Positions 10,057 through 21,965 of a stretch of DNA of 64,000 nucleotides are shown here, one piece after another. The stretch comes from Labyrinthula sp. Ha (Eukaryota > Sar > Bigyra > Labyrinthulida > Labyrinthulaceae), in NCBI GenBank assembly GCA_015227615.1, contig JAALGZ010000083.1, forward strand, positions 1-64,000. Reading direction: 5' to 3'. Position 1 is the first letter of the stretch; each line of letters opens with the position of its first letter. The translations under genes were made by a program, and so were the position numbers. The notes under the pieces were generated by a model. The model searched no databases. It worked only from the letters and a program-made list of their open reading frames with translations, and was not told the origin of the DNA.

Positions 10057-10984
10057 ATTTTTTAATTGATATTTTGTATTCAGAAACAATAATGATTTAT
10101 TTCTCCAGGACTTGTCCGATTATGTGCAGTTTTGTTGCTTTGCTGTTTTGTAAATCGTTCCAAGTATGTACAAACGATGCAGTTGTGTGTGCAAGACACA
10201 TTTTTTTGCGCGCACATTGAATTTATATATTTTAAGCTGAAGCTTTTAGGTTTTGAAAGCAAATAAAAAGACGTATTTCATATCTTATAGACCTCCTCAG
10301 TTTTGTATATCCTATTCATTGTGAACCAGAAGTTGACCATATGTATTAATAGTTTGTTATACAATATGCGAATGTTAACTATGATGCCTTTAGATATCCA
10401 GTAGTATAATTAATAGACACATATTATTATATACAGTTTGTAATGTTGCTCTTAGAGCGGTTTAAATTATGTAGAACTAAAATCAAAATATTTCTTGATC
10501 AATGATTGAGTCGTATTTGATTTGATAAGGAGATTTCTTAAAGAAAATATGTATTCTTAGTAAATAAGTTGTTCACTCTACAAAATTTGGCTCTATCTAG
10601 TTTAACAACTACTATAGTTTGGATGAGAGAAAATCTGGGGGTCATTGAATTAACAAGTATACTCAAAAAAAAAATATTATTTAATACAAAAGGGAAATGA
10701 CTTAGATTTTTTTTTTGTGTTTCAGACATAGTCGTAAGTATTTAATCCTTATATTCTGCATTAGCAACACTTATCTCCCCACCCTTTGAAAAACAAGTTT
10801 GAACTTTTATATCTACTGCAGCCAGCTCTGTACGTATACTATGTGTACAAGGTATATAATATAGCTTCTCAGGACTTATTCGCGCTACGCCAAAAACTTT
10901 CTCCAGGACACTCTATTGAAACTTCCCTATGCAAATATTTAAATCCTTTATATCATAGTAAGTATATCATACGTAGACTGAAAT
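10057..10984. other. gene-free stretch
   Basis: This is the upstream region of the 9204-10056 gene. It holds only short frames without recognisable content, apart from A and T runs near 10660-10710. Confidence 0.5.
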
Positions 10985-11420
10985 AGAGAGCCTTCTCTCC
11001 AAGTGCTTCCAATCCAATGTCAAAATAATCAGAGATTTACTTCAAAAATTGTCAATGAGGATATATTCCAGAAACAACTTCCTATTTCTATAATCTTGTC
11101 GACGGACAGCTCACAAAGAATGAAAATTTTGACATGCGAAACAATTCCAAGATCAAACAGATCATGAAAACTAAACCCATTTCTAAAGATAAGAAATCAG
11201 TTTTTTTTGCTTATAATATTCAGAAAAAGTTCCAGCAGCTATAAGAAAAGCATAAACTCTTTAACTGTTACCTCAGTAAAATTAACTATTATGAAACCAC
11301 CCTATCTAAGCTGTTTACACTCTGTGTATCCTAAATCTATGCAACGATCAAAGAAGATTCTTCTATAGTTGCACCATTCTTTATTTTCGGTTGAAGAATA
11401 TACACACGCTTCCAACGAAC
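10985..11420 (-). pseudogene. decayed copy of the single-pass membrane protein family
   Basis: Minus-strand translation shows clear but interrupted similarity to the intact paralog at 9204-10056. NGFSFHDLFDLGIVSHVKIF matches SGLTSHDLFDFGNVSDVEIF, GYTECKQL matches EERCEDL, and YFDIGLEALGEKAL near 10990-11030 matches YYDIEDLALINEFF. Several stops and frame changes interrupt it, and the membrane-helix part is no longer legible. It is the fourth and most eroded copy in the array, all on the same strand. Confidence 0.85.
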
Positions 11421-13949
11421 AGAACTGTTGCTGGTATCAGCAGAAGAGCGTCCCCAGTGAAATTTCCTGAGACTTAGATAGATGGTCTCAATACTCTTCA
11501 TTCTTAGAAGTGTTGAGTGAAATATTTTTAATGTGCTGTATTCGTTATGGTTGAGATAGGGTTACTTTACCTAATCTGAAAATTCCTGCAAAACAAAGTG
11601 TCCAACACAATGCAATTCTGCTATTTATAATTCTATGTCTCTGTTTTGGGTTCTAAGATTGATGTTGCCGTCTTAAAAAATAATGCACATTTGCTACCTT
11701 ATTTTATCACGCTTGTAGCCTTAAAATGTAAGTAGAATCTGTCAACATACACAGTTATTAGTGCTGTCCAAAACAAATACGGATATCCTTAATCCTATCT
11801 CCTCATCTTTCTCTTTGTCCGTTTGATAGCACCAATTAAAAACGTAGTGACAAATATTTCCTCTGAATCTCCAAAGATTCAGTGACAGAAACGAAAAGAC
11901 ACATACCGAGTGCAGATATAGGTAAGCAGCAAAAAAGGTGTAGAAGCTTAAAATTCAAATTTGGAGTTTCAAATTGGTATAAATATTGTCTTTCAACTAG
12001 CAATAGTTTTTGAGAAATGGATCGATGAATAAATTATAAAGCTATGTCTGGTGGATTAATTGATTGTTACGTAGTTTTTAAGGTAACTCTATGATGTGAT
12101 AAAGTAATATATAACTATCAAGACAAGTCGTTGAGTGTTTTTTAATCTCAATTATGACACGTCTTTGAATCATGCCAATAGGCTATTACAAAATACTAGC
12201 AGTAGTGCGCTTTCACCATTATGCCTGTAAAAGATTTCTACGCAAAATATGAAACGCGGGATAATGTAAATATGCAAGTAGTGAAAATTTCCAAATTTGA
12301 CACAAAAACCTAAGGTGAAATATAATCAAATCAATAAGATTTTAGCTATTTGTTCCTAGCTGTACTCGGTATTTCATCATTCTATTCAGCTTAGCTTCAG
12401 AAAACTTTTTGTTCTAGGTAGAGAATTTCAAAATATGTACTTTGGTAACCTATTTCTTTCAAAAATTATGGATCTGGAGTATTATGCCTCACACATAGAT
12501 AATTATTAGAGAGAATTCATTGATATTTATACTAGAGACCTGCTTCCTTATATGTTCGAGCTCTTGGTTATAATAGCTGTGGTAGCCATTTTTAGACTTC
12601 TAGTTTTATTACTATGATTTGCATCAGTTTTATTCAACTCTACCTTTTGTATTTAACTTCACTTATTCTAAGTTTCACCTTCTTTTATACCTTTGTTGTC
12701 TGGATAGATCTTCCTTATTCTCTCGCGGCTTCAAACAATTCTGAAAGAAATTTAGATAATATGGTCTAACATAACGCTGATCTGTCACTAATAGCAAAAT
12801 AATTACTGTTTCAAGTAGTTTCTGGAAGTTTCTTATGTTGAACATTTCTCTTGTTTGTCAAGAAAATGTTTAATCCGAGAAAAATTGTAGATCTGAAAGT
12901 GCTTAGCGTACTACTTGCATGTCCTGAAGATTCTGATATGTTCATCAAATTTTGTAGTTCTGCTGCACCACAAAAGATATCCAAAAAGATATAACTTTCG
13001 GTATTCCACGATTTCAATTTCCTGATAATAGATTTCATTGTGCCTATATCTAAAGAATGTACGCTGAATCACTATACATTTAAATTTTAAGCAAAACAGC
13101 TATATTTAGCATCATTAAACAGCATATTTATACGAGAAAGAGATCTTCAAATTAGTGGTTCCTAGAAAATATACGTTTTTAGCATCTTTGGGGTATTTTG
13201 TGGTAATTAAACAAGGGGAAAATAAGTAAATATCGTTTCATGTTTTTCTGATCATTTTTTATTTAGCCATAGACCCGATTCGCCTGTTTGAAACGACTAA
13301 AGAAATTCTAAAAGACTGACGGATCAAATTTTACTGTTATGATATTCTACGGTCCACATTGTTACAGTGTGAATTTGTATTGATATAGTATGAGATATAA
13401 TTAGCTTTTTAAGAAAATTGGTGGGTGCCGACATGGATTTTTAGTGGATTATATAGTCTTTTTGTATTGACGAAAGAATAGGGAAGTTGCGGTTGCTGTA
13501 TTTTAGGTACTCTATTTTTTCTTCAGTGAGGGAGACCATAATTAGGTATGTATAAATATAACACCATACGCTTTAAGGAAAGCGTGAAAACCTTAACGTA
13601 GGCTCCGAATGAACTATATTAGACGGGTATATAAATATAAATATTTTCTGGCCAAGTAGAAAATAATAGTGTGACACCAAGCATACTTCCTTAATTCTAA
13701 GAGGAGCAATCTGGTTGCATCTATTCTATGAGATAGAATAACCCCTCCCGCTCTCTCACTAAGTGATGATTTCTTATCGTCACCTTTCATACGTTCCTCT
13801 AACTAAAGCAAGAAGCTGAAGTATTCGTCAGATTGTTGAAGATAGAATTGTTAAACTCCAATAAAGAAAATCCATCTACTAGATATTTTTACTGATAGAT
13901 TGCTTTTTGAGGAAAAAATATTTACTATTAACAAATTATTCAACTTAGT
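11421..13949. other. gene-free stretch
   Basis: No gene or RNA signature could be supported. Short frames have ordinary AT-rich composition. Confidence 0.5.
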
Positions 13950-15350
13950 AAGTAGCTACATACTTCAATTGTGATGCAGGTATACCTGGCTCACTATATC
14001 TGTTAGTGGCCCCATGTGATAAAAGTAGCCTCCATCAAGATCAGATACATTCGAATCTATTCTTCTATCCTGGTTATTCATATTATAAAAGTAACTAGGT
14101 GCACTCTTAAGCGGGAACAGATACTTTATTGTTCCTGTAGAGTATTACTTTTATGTATAGTAGCCATCTCCAGAAAAGAATATATGTAAAATAATAGGTC
14201 CAACTTCATAGAATCGTGACCATTGAAAATTATAATTCTCTCTGAACTTTCTAACATTATTGAAAATTCTAAACCCAATCTTACCCACTTCGGGCTGTTT
14301 TCTATCAGAATAGAAACGTAGTTTATTCTTGCGCCAAATTGATAAAAATAATATGCACTGGAAAGCTTTGAGCTCTCAGTTATTCTACTTTCATTTTTCT
14401 ACAAGTAAAATATAGTTACATATTGGATTTGATTATTAGGAGAAACTTGTGAGCAATAAAAACTAATAATAAGAAATAGACGTCTCAGCTGTTGACAGTT
14501 ATGTCAATGGAACCCTTCTCAGTTTCGCAAAAAATAGTGCTCCCTTTACGCGATTGTACAAACCAAAACTTAGAATACTATATCCATCATTACTGATGCT
14601 ACCATGAGTTTTCATTGAGTAGCAGCTCCATTATGAAATTAACCCTCACTATCAAAATCAAGCAAGATAAACCTAATCGTTTTCTCTGTGGAAACAGAGC
14701 TTTCGGTGTTCCTCAATCATATTTCAGAATTGTCAGATCCTAAGCCTACAATAGTAAAATGACTTTACTAATAGTTATCAGAAGTCTCATGATTTGTTTC
14801 ATAAGAGTCAAAATCAGTGGCATAGAAGATATAATCAGAACCATAGGGTCAATATCCTTGTTCTTAGGAACACAGCTTTATATTGGCAGAGTAGCAATAT
14901 TCTTATATACTCTACAAACAAAACCCTAGCTTCTTCTAAATTCCGTTCTCTAACAATAAAACATAAATGCACAGTATAACAGCCATTATTCTACCAATCA
15001 CCGTCAGAAGAGATAATAGGCGAAAATACTTCCATCAGGAAGCAGCCTAGTATGTGAAACTCGCTAAATTGCTCAGGCATTATTATCTTTATGCCCCTGA
15101 AACAAATTGCTATATGAAGCAATAAACCAAAAGCTTGAATCTAAGAACGGGTTTGCGATACGGAACTGGTGGAAGTCTTGCTTATCATAATAAGTTTCAT
15201 CGATTTCCAAGAAATAAGTGCTAATCTATGAAGTCACCATCTGGTGAAATCCAGTTAGCATTAAGCAAGCTATACTAGATTTAATCCCTTGCATTGACTC
15301 CAAAACATTCCACTATATATTGGGAAATTATTTCTCAGCTTCTTCGATAC
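13950..15350 (-). pseudogene. possible decayed coding region, family unknown
   Basis: Short minus-strand stretches look like protein rather than random AT-rich translation. Examples are SAPSYFYNMNNQDRRIDSN and SDLDGGYFYHMGPLTDI near 13980-14130, DYIFYATDFDSYETN near 14790-14840, and a segment with NWISPDGDFI near 15230-15260. They are separated by stops and frame changes. The Asp-rich, aromatic pieces suggest an extracellular beta-rich protein, but I cannot name the family. Similar pieces recur, so it may have been repetitive. Confidence 0.3.
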
Positions 15351-15498
15351 TAAATTAGACAATAATTAGTATTATTTGACGACATGGGTTTTTTTCAAGT
15401 TAGTATAGAGCTCATTTCTTCAATAGTTTAATTTCTTGATTTTTCAAGAATAAATCACTCTTAATAAGAATTAACACCCGTTTAACATAGTTTCCACA

Positions 15499-15921
15499 AT
15501 GTTTGTGGCACTTGACCATCTTGCAGAAAAAATTCAAAAAAGTAGAAAAGAAAATATAGATGTAGCTGAATTTTTATCTCTGCTAACTGGATTTGGCTTT
15601 GACCTATCACTCTTTGATCTGCAGCACTTGAAAAAATCAAATAAACCAATAGATGTAAAACTCACGAAAGAGGAAGCAATAGAAATCTTAGATGAAATAT
15701 ATGCAGGGATTGTCCCAGAAATTCCTTATGATTCAATGCGAGCAGTAAATGTACAAAAACACGAGAAAAAATGTCCAGAAGAGAAACAAATTGTTCTAGA
15801 TGTTTCCAGTCAAGAACCAGTAGTGACAAAAAATATAATGTTTAATCCAGCGAAATTATACTTTCGAGATGAAAAACAATTAGAAAAAGATAGAAATCTA
15901 GCTCTTAAAAGAACGCAATGA
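15499..15921 (+). CDS. hypothetical protein, 140 aa
   Basis: An uninterrupted frame from ATG 15499 to TGA, soluble and charged, with no signal peptide or membrane segment. The N-terminal half looks helical (DHLAEKIQKSRKEN, VAEFLSLLTGFGFDLSLFDL). A middle segment with KLTKEEAIEILDEIYAGI resembles a helix pair. The C-terminus (NPAKLYFRDEKQLEKDRN) is basic and acidic mixed. I do not recognise the family. It converges on the sterol reductase gene, with only 4 bp between the two stop codons. Its base composition and codon choice look like those of its neighbours, and the length makes a chance frame unlikely in AT-rich DNA. Confidence 0.65.
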   Translation: MFVALDHLAEKIQKSRKENIDVAEFLSLLTGFGFDLSLFDLQHLKKSNKPIDVKLTKEEAIEILDEIYAGIVPEIPYDSMRAVNVQKHEKKCPEEKQIVLDVSSQEPVVTKNIMFNPAKLYFRDEKQLEKDRNLALKRTQ

Positions 15922-15925
15922 AAAC

Positions 15926-17269
15926 TTAAAAAACTTTTGGGATAAACATATAAGGAACAATCTTTTTATATTTGACCCAGTCTTGTCCATATTTTTTCTC
16001 ACAGGAATGATTATCTCTCAAAGCTCGATGAACTAAAAGAATAGCAAAATAAATACTGTAAAAATATGTAACAGGAGTAGAAAATCCAGTTAGAAAACAC
16101 CAGCTAAGACTCATTAGCCAATCCCCAGTGTAATTTATTTTCCTAGCCATTCCCCACCACCCACTAATTAACAACTTTCTTCCATTAGAAGTTTTCAAAT
16201 ACTTCAAATGTTTCACATCATCTGAATCCGGATCCTTTCTAAATAAATCTTTTTCACTATTTGCGCCTCTAAAAATCGTATATCCCAAAAAATGAAGAAA
16301 AACCAAAAACCCAAGAAAAAATCTTTTTCTTTCTCCAAAAACTGAATCAAGTTCACCTATATTTTCAACCAGGAATCTTGCTTGAAGACTATAAGTAAAA
16401 GGCACCCACGCCAGATCTCCAAAAGCCAACATATATCCAAATCCATCTGTTGTAATGTCCATGGTGGACAAAATAGCTTTTTCATGGTACAAAGCATCCC
16501 AAACATAATGAGCTTGAAAAATATTTATTAAAACCATTTCATCAGTAAAATATCCTAACATCGTTTTTTGTTTCATAGCACATCCTATGTTGATTACCAT
16601 CCATCCAATTAATCCAGGTCTAAGTTCACAGAATTCTTTTAAATCGAAGGAACCAATTCTCGGATTAAGTTCTCTACCCATGAAAAAGTCATATATTGGG
16701 TTTCCTGAAGTTCCGCCTTCTGCAAGAAGTTCTTTTGTAAAGAATGATTTGCAATAAAGATAGACTGATAAAATTGTGCTGAGGATAATAGAAGAAGTTG
16801 CAAGTTGGATATAATTGTCATATATGAAAGATAAATCAAAAGAAGAAAAAGATACAACTTCGTTGCTAGATCCAAATGAAATATTTCCAAACAAAAGTAA
16901 AATTATAATTGCCCAAAATTGCAAGTGCCCATTTATTCTATACTTTAGTTGTTTTCCATTTGATAGTTTTACTCCCTTTTGTGTTTCGGCGAAAAGAACT
17001 CGTTCAAAAAAAACATTTATGCCGAACCAGATCAAAATAAATTTCATAGAACTATTAGAATAAAAAGAGTCTATTTTTATTTTTTCTAGTATCTCTGGAA
17101 GTTCTGAAATGTTTTGAAGAGTAAGTTTGAAGACCCTATGAGTAAAGGAAGAAGGAAAGATATACTTCGTTGACGTAATATGAATAAAATAAATACTTAG
17201 AGGTAGAAGAAAAATAATAATAAAGACGCCTAACGGGCCTCCAAATTCGTATGTTATGTTTTTCCTCAT
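15926..17269 (-). CDS. ERG24: delta(14)-sterol reductase (ERG24/FACKEL/TM7SF2 family)
   Basis: NADPH-dependent ER enzyme that reduces the C14-C15 double bond formed after sterol 14-demethylation. Family signatures are clear: YEFGGPLG at the N-terminus, GRELNPRIGSFDLKEFCELRPGL, MDITTDGFGYMLAFGDLAWVPF, and the C-terminal LLISGWWGMARKINYTGDW...LLVHRALRDNHSCEKKYG. DLKEFCELRPGLIGW is the delta-14 form rather than that of 7-dehydrocholesterol reductase (DHCR7). Multiple hydrophobic helices are spread along the protein. The start is put at ATG 17269 (447 residues), because family proteins begin just before EFGGPLG and this ATG has A at -3; ATGs at 17296 and 17428 (500 residues) are also in frame. 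No intron is seen. It ends 4 bp from the convergent gene at 15499-15921. Confidence 0.93.
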   Translation of the reverse strand: MRKNITYEFGGPLGVFIIIFLLPLSIYFIHITSTKYIFPSSFTHRVFKLTLQNISELPEILEKIKIDSFYSNSSMKFILIWFGINVFFERVLFAETQKGVKLSNGKQLKYRINGHLQFWAIIILLLFGNISFGSSNEVVSFSSFDLSFIYDNYIQLATSSIILSTILSVYLYCKSFFTKELLAEGGTSGNPIYDFFMGRELNPRIGSFDLKEFCELRPGLIGWMVINIGCAMKQKTMLGYFTDEMVLINIFQAHYVWDALYHEKAILSTMDITTDGFGYMLAFGDLAWVPFTYSLQARFLVENIGELDSVFGERKRFFLGFLVFLHFLGYTIFRGANSEKDLFRKDPDSDDVKHLKYLKTSNGRKLLISGWWGMARKINYTGDWLMSLSWCFLTGFSTPVTYFYSIYFAILLVHRALRDNHSCEKKYGQDWVKYKKIVPYMFIPKVF

Positions 17270-20200
17270 TTTGTTCTTTTTGTTTGCGAAAACCATATCT
17301 TTGAGTATTTTGTTTGCATGTACAATATCTTGTTGATCTGATTGGTTCACGGAAAATTTTGATTGGTGGGATATTGAATATAGAATTACTGCAGCCTTGT
17401 GAGAGAGATAGAAATTTGAGCAAGACATACACGGAAAAGATTCGGGAACCAGGAATGTGATATTAGTGTGGTATCGGTACCTTCGAAAGAGCCGAAAAAT
17501 AGATTTATCTCAATTTTTGAAATAGAATAACCCCTTAGAGAATTACTGAATTCCCTTACAACGTCGTTCAACTGTTGAGGAGGGTGTTAGCGAAGTACAA
17601 GGTCCATTGCAGGCAAATCAGTTGAGTTAGTAAGAAATGTCAAGTCATGTAGTCTCTTTTTTATTGCCCAAATTAATGAGAACTTACGAAACTGAATGAG
17701 TCAGCTAATTGCGAGCCTATGTCCAAAGTAATACTAAGCCATTTAAAACATTCGAGTAGCGAGAAATCAGCTTACTGTACCTTATTCGTTCCATGAAATC
17801 TCTAAGTCTAAATATTCTCATATACTTTTTTATTCATCGAAAATCAAAGTGCATTTGGTAAACGTCATTTGAGATGATTCCCCAATGAGGTGGCTCTGAG
17901 TCCTTCGAATCAGAGATATTTCTATTTATGTCCCAACTAGGATCGAACTCATGAACGAAAAGGAAGGAAGGAAACTAATGTTACTAAGAACGATTTTTCT
18001 GAGAACATCATGGACTTAACAATAAACTAAGTTGCCTCGGATCAATCGGGTTATGGCATCAGAAAATTAAAATTGCACGCATATCGCCGTAAAAATTCTA
18101 ATATTGACAGAGCACTAAGGCTTCTATTTAGCATATATACAGCTCAATGGGGCACAAAATTAGTGTATTGAAGCATGTTCTACATCTGTATTGTTTCTAG
18201 TCCGTGCACACTGTTTGAATGATTGTTTGGAATTTTGAAGTAACTGGAGAAAATAGATAGTAAGTTGCAGGGAGTACCAGTTACAACCGCAAATTCAAGC
18301 TGGCTAGCGGGCCAAACCTAATCTCCTTACCAACACAAGTAATGAGGAGCTGCTCATTAAGTAACAGCAAGCATTGACTATAACTTTAAAGTACAGAAAG
18401 ACCTTGTCAAAATATAAAGTTATTTTTAAAATTAATTTGCAAAAGCTTTTTTTTTTCATGTTATTTTATAGCTTTTTGAAAATACTTACAGAAATACAAC
18501 AAATTTTCATCTTGTAGTTTAAACACTGCAGAAAATTCTGTTTGCTATAAGTCTTCTACAGTTTCTGAAAATCAGGTAGACAAACTACTTTAACACCAAT
18601 TATTATATTGGGATCATCACGCTAGATTTCGTTGCAATAAGACCTAGGCCCAAGAAAATAACAATGCTCATGAATAAGGATAATTAAATAGTTTGCAAGA
18701 AACTCTCTACAGGAATGATAATTAATTTTTGCTACCAGGTTTGGTAGAAAATAAAACTATAGAATCAAAGTATAGCTTGCTTCGAAATCAGTGAATTTAA
18801 AAACGTGAGAACCTATTCCCTTGTAGATATCTGGGCTTATCTCTATATTTTTAGCTGAAATGTATTTTACCTTGAACAAGAGTCAATTTTAAGTAACCAA
18901 TCATATCATGTACCAAGTTGATGTGAGAACCCAGTTATACCATACGAAAATACTGAATATATTGCTTAGAAAAGGATGCTCAAAATATTAGCGGTATAGA
19001 AATAAATCGAGGTTTCAAGAATTAACCCAAGTTGATACTCGTCACTATGTTAATAAATGAAATTCTTCAGGTAGAGTCTATCTTATTAGTCGTGCTAAAT
19101 AAAGGAAAATTGAAAAGATACCCGCCGATAACTTTTGAATTAGATTTCGCAACAGCAAAGTTTGGAACTAGTAATAAGTGACTTAAAATACTAACAGACC
19201 AACATCGTTAACTATATACTAAGTTTAGTATACATCTATTGTGTTTTAGTTGAGTTTTATTAAGTAAGTCATAATGAAGAGTGTCATTAAATTTTAAATT
19301 TTTTATTGCAATGAGGAATGCTGATTGCAAAACCAGTACTCTTAGTTAAACTCCTGTGTTCAAATAAAGATCTAACATGAATAATCATTTACGACCTCGA
19401 CCTTTCTGTACATACCCTCTGTGTTCTTAGTTATTGTAAAGAGCCTTCGATAAGCTATGCATCTATGCTCAAGCAACAGTCTTGCAGTAATACTAGGTAG
19501 GTTTCTCACTAAATTATGGTTTGGTCTCATAATTTTTCTCAGCTTGGTTATTGGTTAGAATGTGAAGCACCAACATTTTTAGCCGAACTAATTATAAACA
19601 TGGCATTAACAAAGAAAATATTTTGTGTATGATATCGAAGGAAATATATTAAAGAGCAGACTTATTCATGCATTTACCAACCCCCCCCCCTCGCCTGCAT
19701 AGCATTTGACTACAAAATGCATTGACAACTGAAAAGTTTTGGTGTGCTATGACCGCCTTGAAGGGCTAAAAAGACGTTTGGGATTCGATATATATATTCA
19801 CGTCTTTATAGGAAAAGAAATACCCACTCCTTTAATAAAGCAATGTAAACCAATATTCAAGACTTATTTCCTAGATAATAGATAGATGACCCAGGCTTTC
19901 ATTTTGGCTTAAACTTTATATTCTTTACCTAAACAACCAAAAATGTTAGTTTGAAGAAATTTATGAATACCGTTTTCTAAAAACGACAGAGAAATTCCTT
20001 GGAATTTGTAAGTAAATAGCATTTGTAAACCAAGGTTAACTGTATATCATAATAGTTTCCTTTGCTCTAGATAAAAAAATAAGCGTACATATATAAAATT
20101 ACGAAAGAAACGCCAACATGTTTCAATCCCTCCAGAAACCATTGACGTCGACAGTAGGTAAGCTCTGTTTTAGTGCCTGGTCTCTGTTTAACGAAACCGA

Positions 20201-21734
20201 TGTATATGGAAACATTCGCTACAGTTTCTTTATATATTTGTCTTAGATAATTGTGCTAGGCAGTTGTCGGGAAGTATGGATTCTCTATCCTACTATTTTC
20301 ACATGTTTAACATTAATGCAGCCTTGAGAACAGGTAAGTGTTATCATAAATTTGAAAAGAAAGCTACCAGTTGTGAAAGAATATATTGAAAATGGACAAG
20401 AGATTTAATTCTCACTTACTTTTTTAGATTTAAGTTTGAAATTATAAATCAAAGCTGGTTAAGTTCCAGCAAATTATATGATTGAGCTTCTAGGCAAAAA
20501 AAAGATATTTATGCTGAGACATATTACCCCAAGATTTTACAGAGAAATCAGTTTCAGGTGTCGTGAATTTTTCCACTTTATCCGAGGTACTTCTTGCACG
20601 GATTATATTACTTTGCCCAAATGGATAGCAGGAGCCATTTTTTGACTGCCTGTAGCAATTATATGGGTAGAATTCGGGCTTACAATTAAGAGAAGATTCA
20701 TTTGTTAGTGTCCTGACAGTTATAACTTGATCTCAGCAAACCTCTTATTATCAATACAGGACACCACACCCAAGCCAAGCTACATTCATTCCTTTTTGAA
20801 AAATAAGAGGATTGTCTTTCTTAAGGCTTTGTATCGCTATTTCTTAGTGTTATTTATCACACCTACATGTAAAATCTGGAAAAGATAAATACTTAGACAC
20901 TTGAAAAAACGATAGTCCTAGTAGGTTATGAAGTGACGCTGCACAGTTCTTAGCCATTGACTATTAATGATAGCAGCTCTTGACAATGGTCAAGAATATA
21001 GCAGTCATCACGGTAGTTACACTTTTATGTCAGCTCTTAGGCTTGAACAATAACCATCAAGCTCTCTATGCTTAAATTGTTGCTATTGTCATCATTATTG
21101 GGGATTACCAGTTGCTTTGGTCTTTACATATGATATCCTTTCTCTGTAGCCTTGTACTTGCCCGAAGTATTACTGTTTGGGGGCTCATGTGGTTCAACTT
21201 GGAAAGGCTTTATCTTGACTCAAGCCTTCAAGCTAAATAGAGAGGTTCATATACTTTATCCTGGTAGAGTTTGACTAGTCGGTAGGTGAATACAGACTCA
21301 AATGACTATTACCCCCATCGCGAAATTAACTTGAAGTACTCCCTTTAAATAAGAACGCAAACAGAGCAGATAAGAATTTGTGAATGAATATTAAGAGACT
21401 CACTACGAAAAAAGAATCCCCCGAGCTAAGCCTGATTCAATACACCTAAAAGCAAAGTAAATAATTTTATCTCGCTAGAAAGTAAGCACAACATTTGTTT
21501 TACTGTGGGTGACATTATGCATGAAGAACTCTTCCTAAAGGAAAATCTTAACGAAGCATTACCATTTGACACCGGTATAATATGCATTCTTCAAGGCAGT
21601 TGGAATCATCCAGCATGTGCGATATTATGAACTTCTTCATAGTTACTTCTAGGTCTTGACAGTATTGGTCGTGTATAGGAGCTCCAGTTGAAGAGTATTC
21701 ATCATTGAAGAGTCCTAACACTCAAAAGATGTTT
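17270..21734. other. gene-free stretch
   Basis: About 4.4 kb of AT-rich DNA without a supportable gene. A run of about ten C lies near 19681-19690, unusual in this composition. The segment next to 17270 should contain the sterol reductase promoter. Confidence 0.5.
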
Positions 21735-21965
21735 TTGAATTTTTGAGGATATTCAAAACTCAACCATGAAACTTAGATTCCACAAAAGGGAACTCATTGA
21801 GAATCCTCGATTCCTCATTAAATCCGTTAAGTGCCATCAGTCAATTCCTCAGTGAAGCACTAATTTCTCACCCAGTCAAAATCAAGCAATTCCTTACTCA
21901 GAAATCCTCAATAAGTTTTTCATTCCTCTCTCAGTGTGGTATCGATACTCACTATGTATCGGTAT
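21735..21965. repeat. TGAG/CTCA-rich imperfect repeat, copy 1
   Basis: About 230 bp built of irregularly spaced CTCA, TCCTCA and CATTGAG units, with short blocks such as CAATTCCTCAGTGAAGCAC. The reverse complement resembles the sequence at 41440-41690 (there TGATTGAGGAATTGACTCAGTGC). Only a chance open frame crosses it. Confidence 0.6.

Noticed and set aside
17270-17428. 53-residue N-terminal extension of the sterol reductase
   Set aside because: The frame is open, but family proteins start just before EFGGPLG and the ATG at 17269 has the better context.
17881-17960. tRNA-like stretch with GTTCGATC on the minus strand
   Set aside because: The T-loop-like word is there, but the arms around it do not pair into a cloverleaf.
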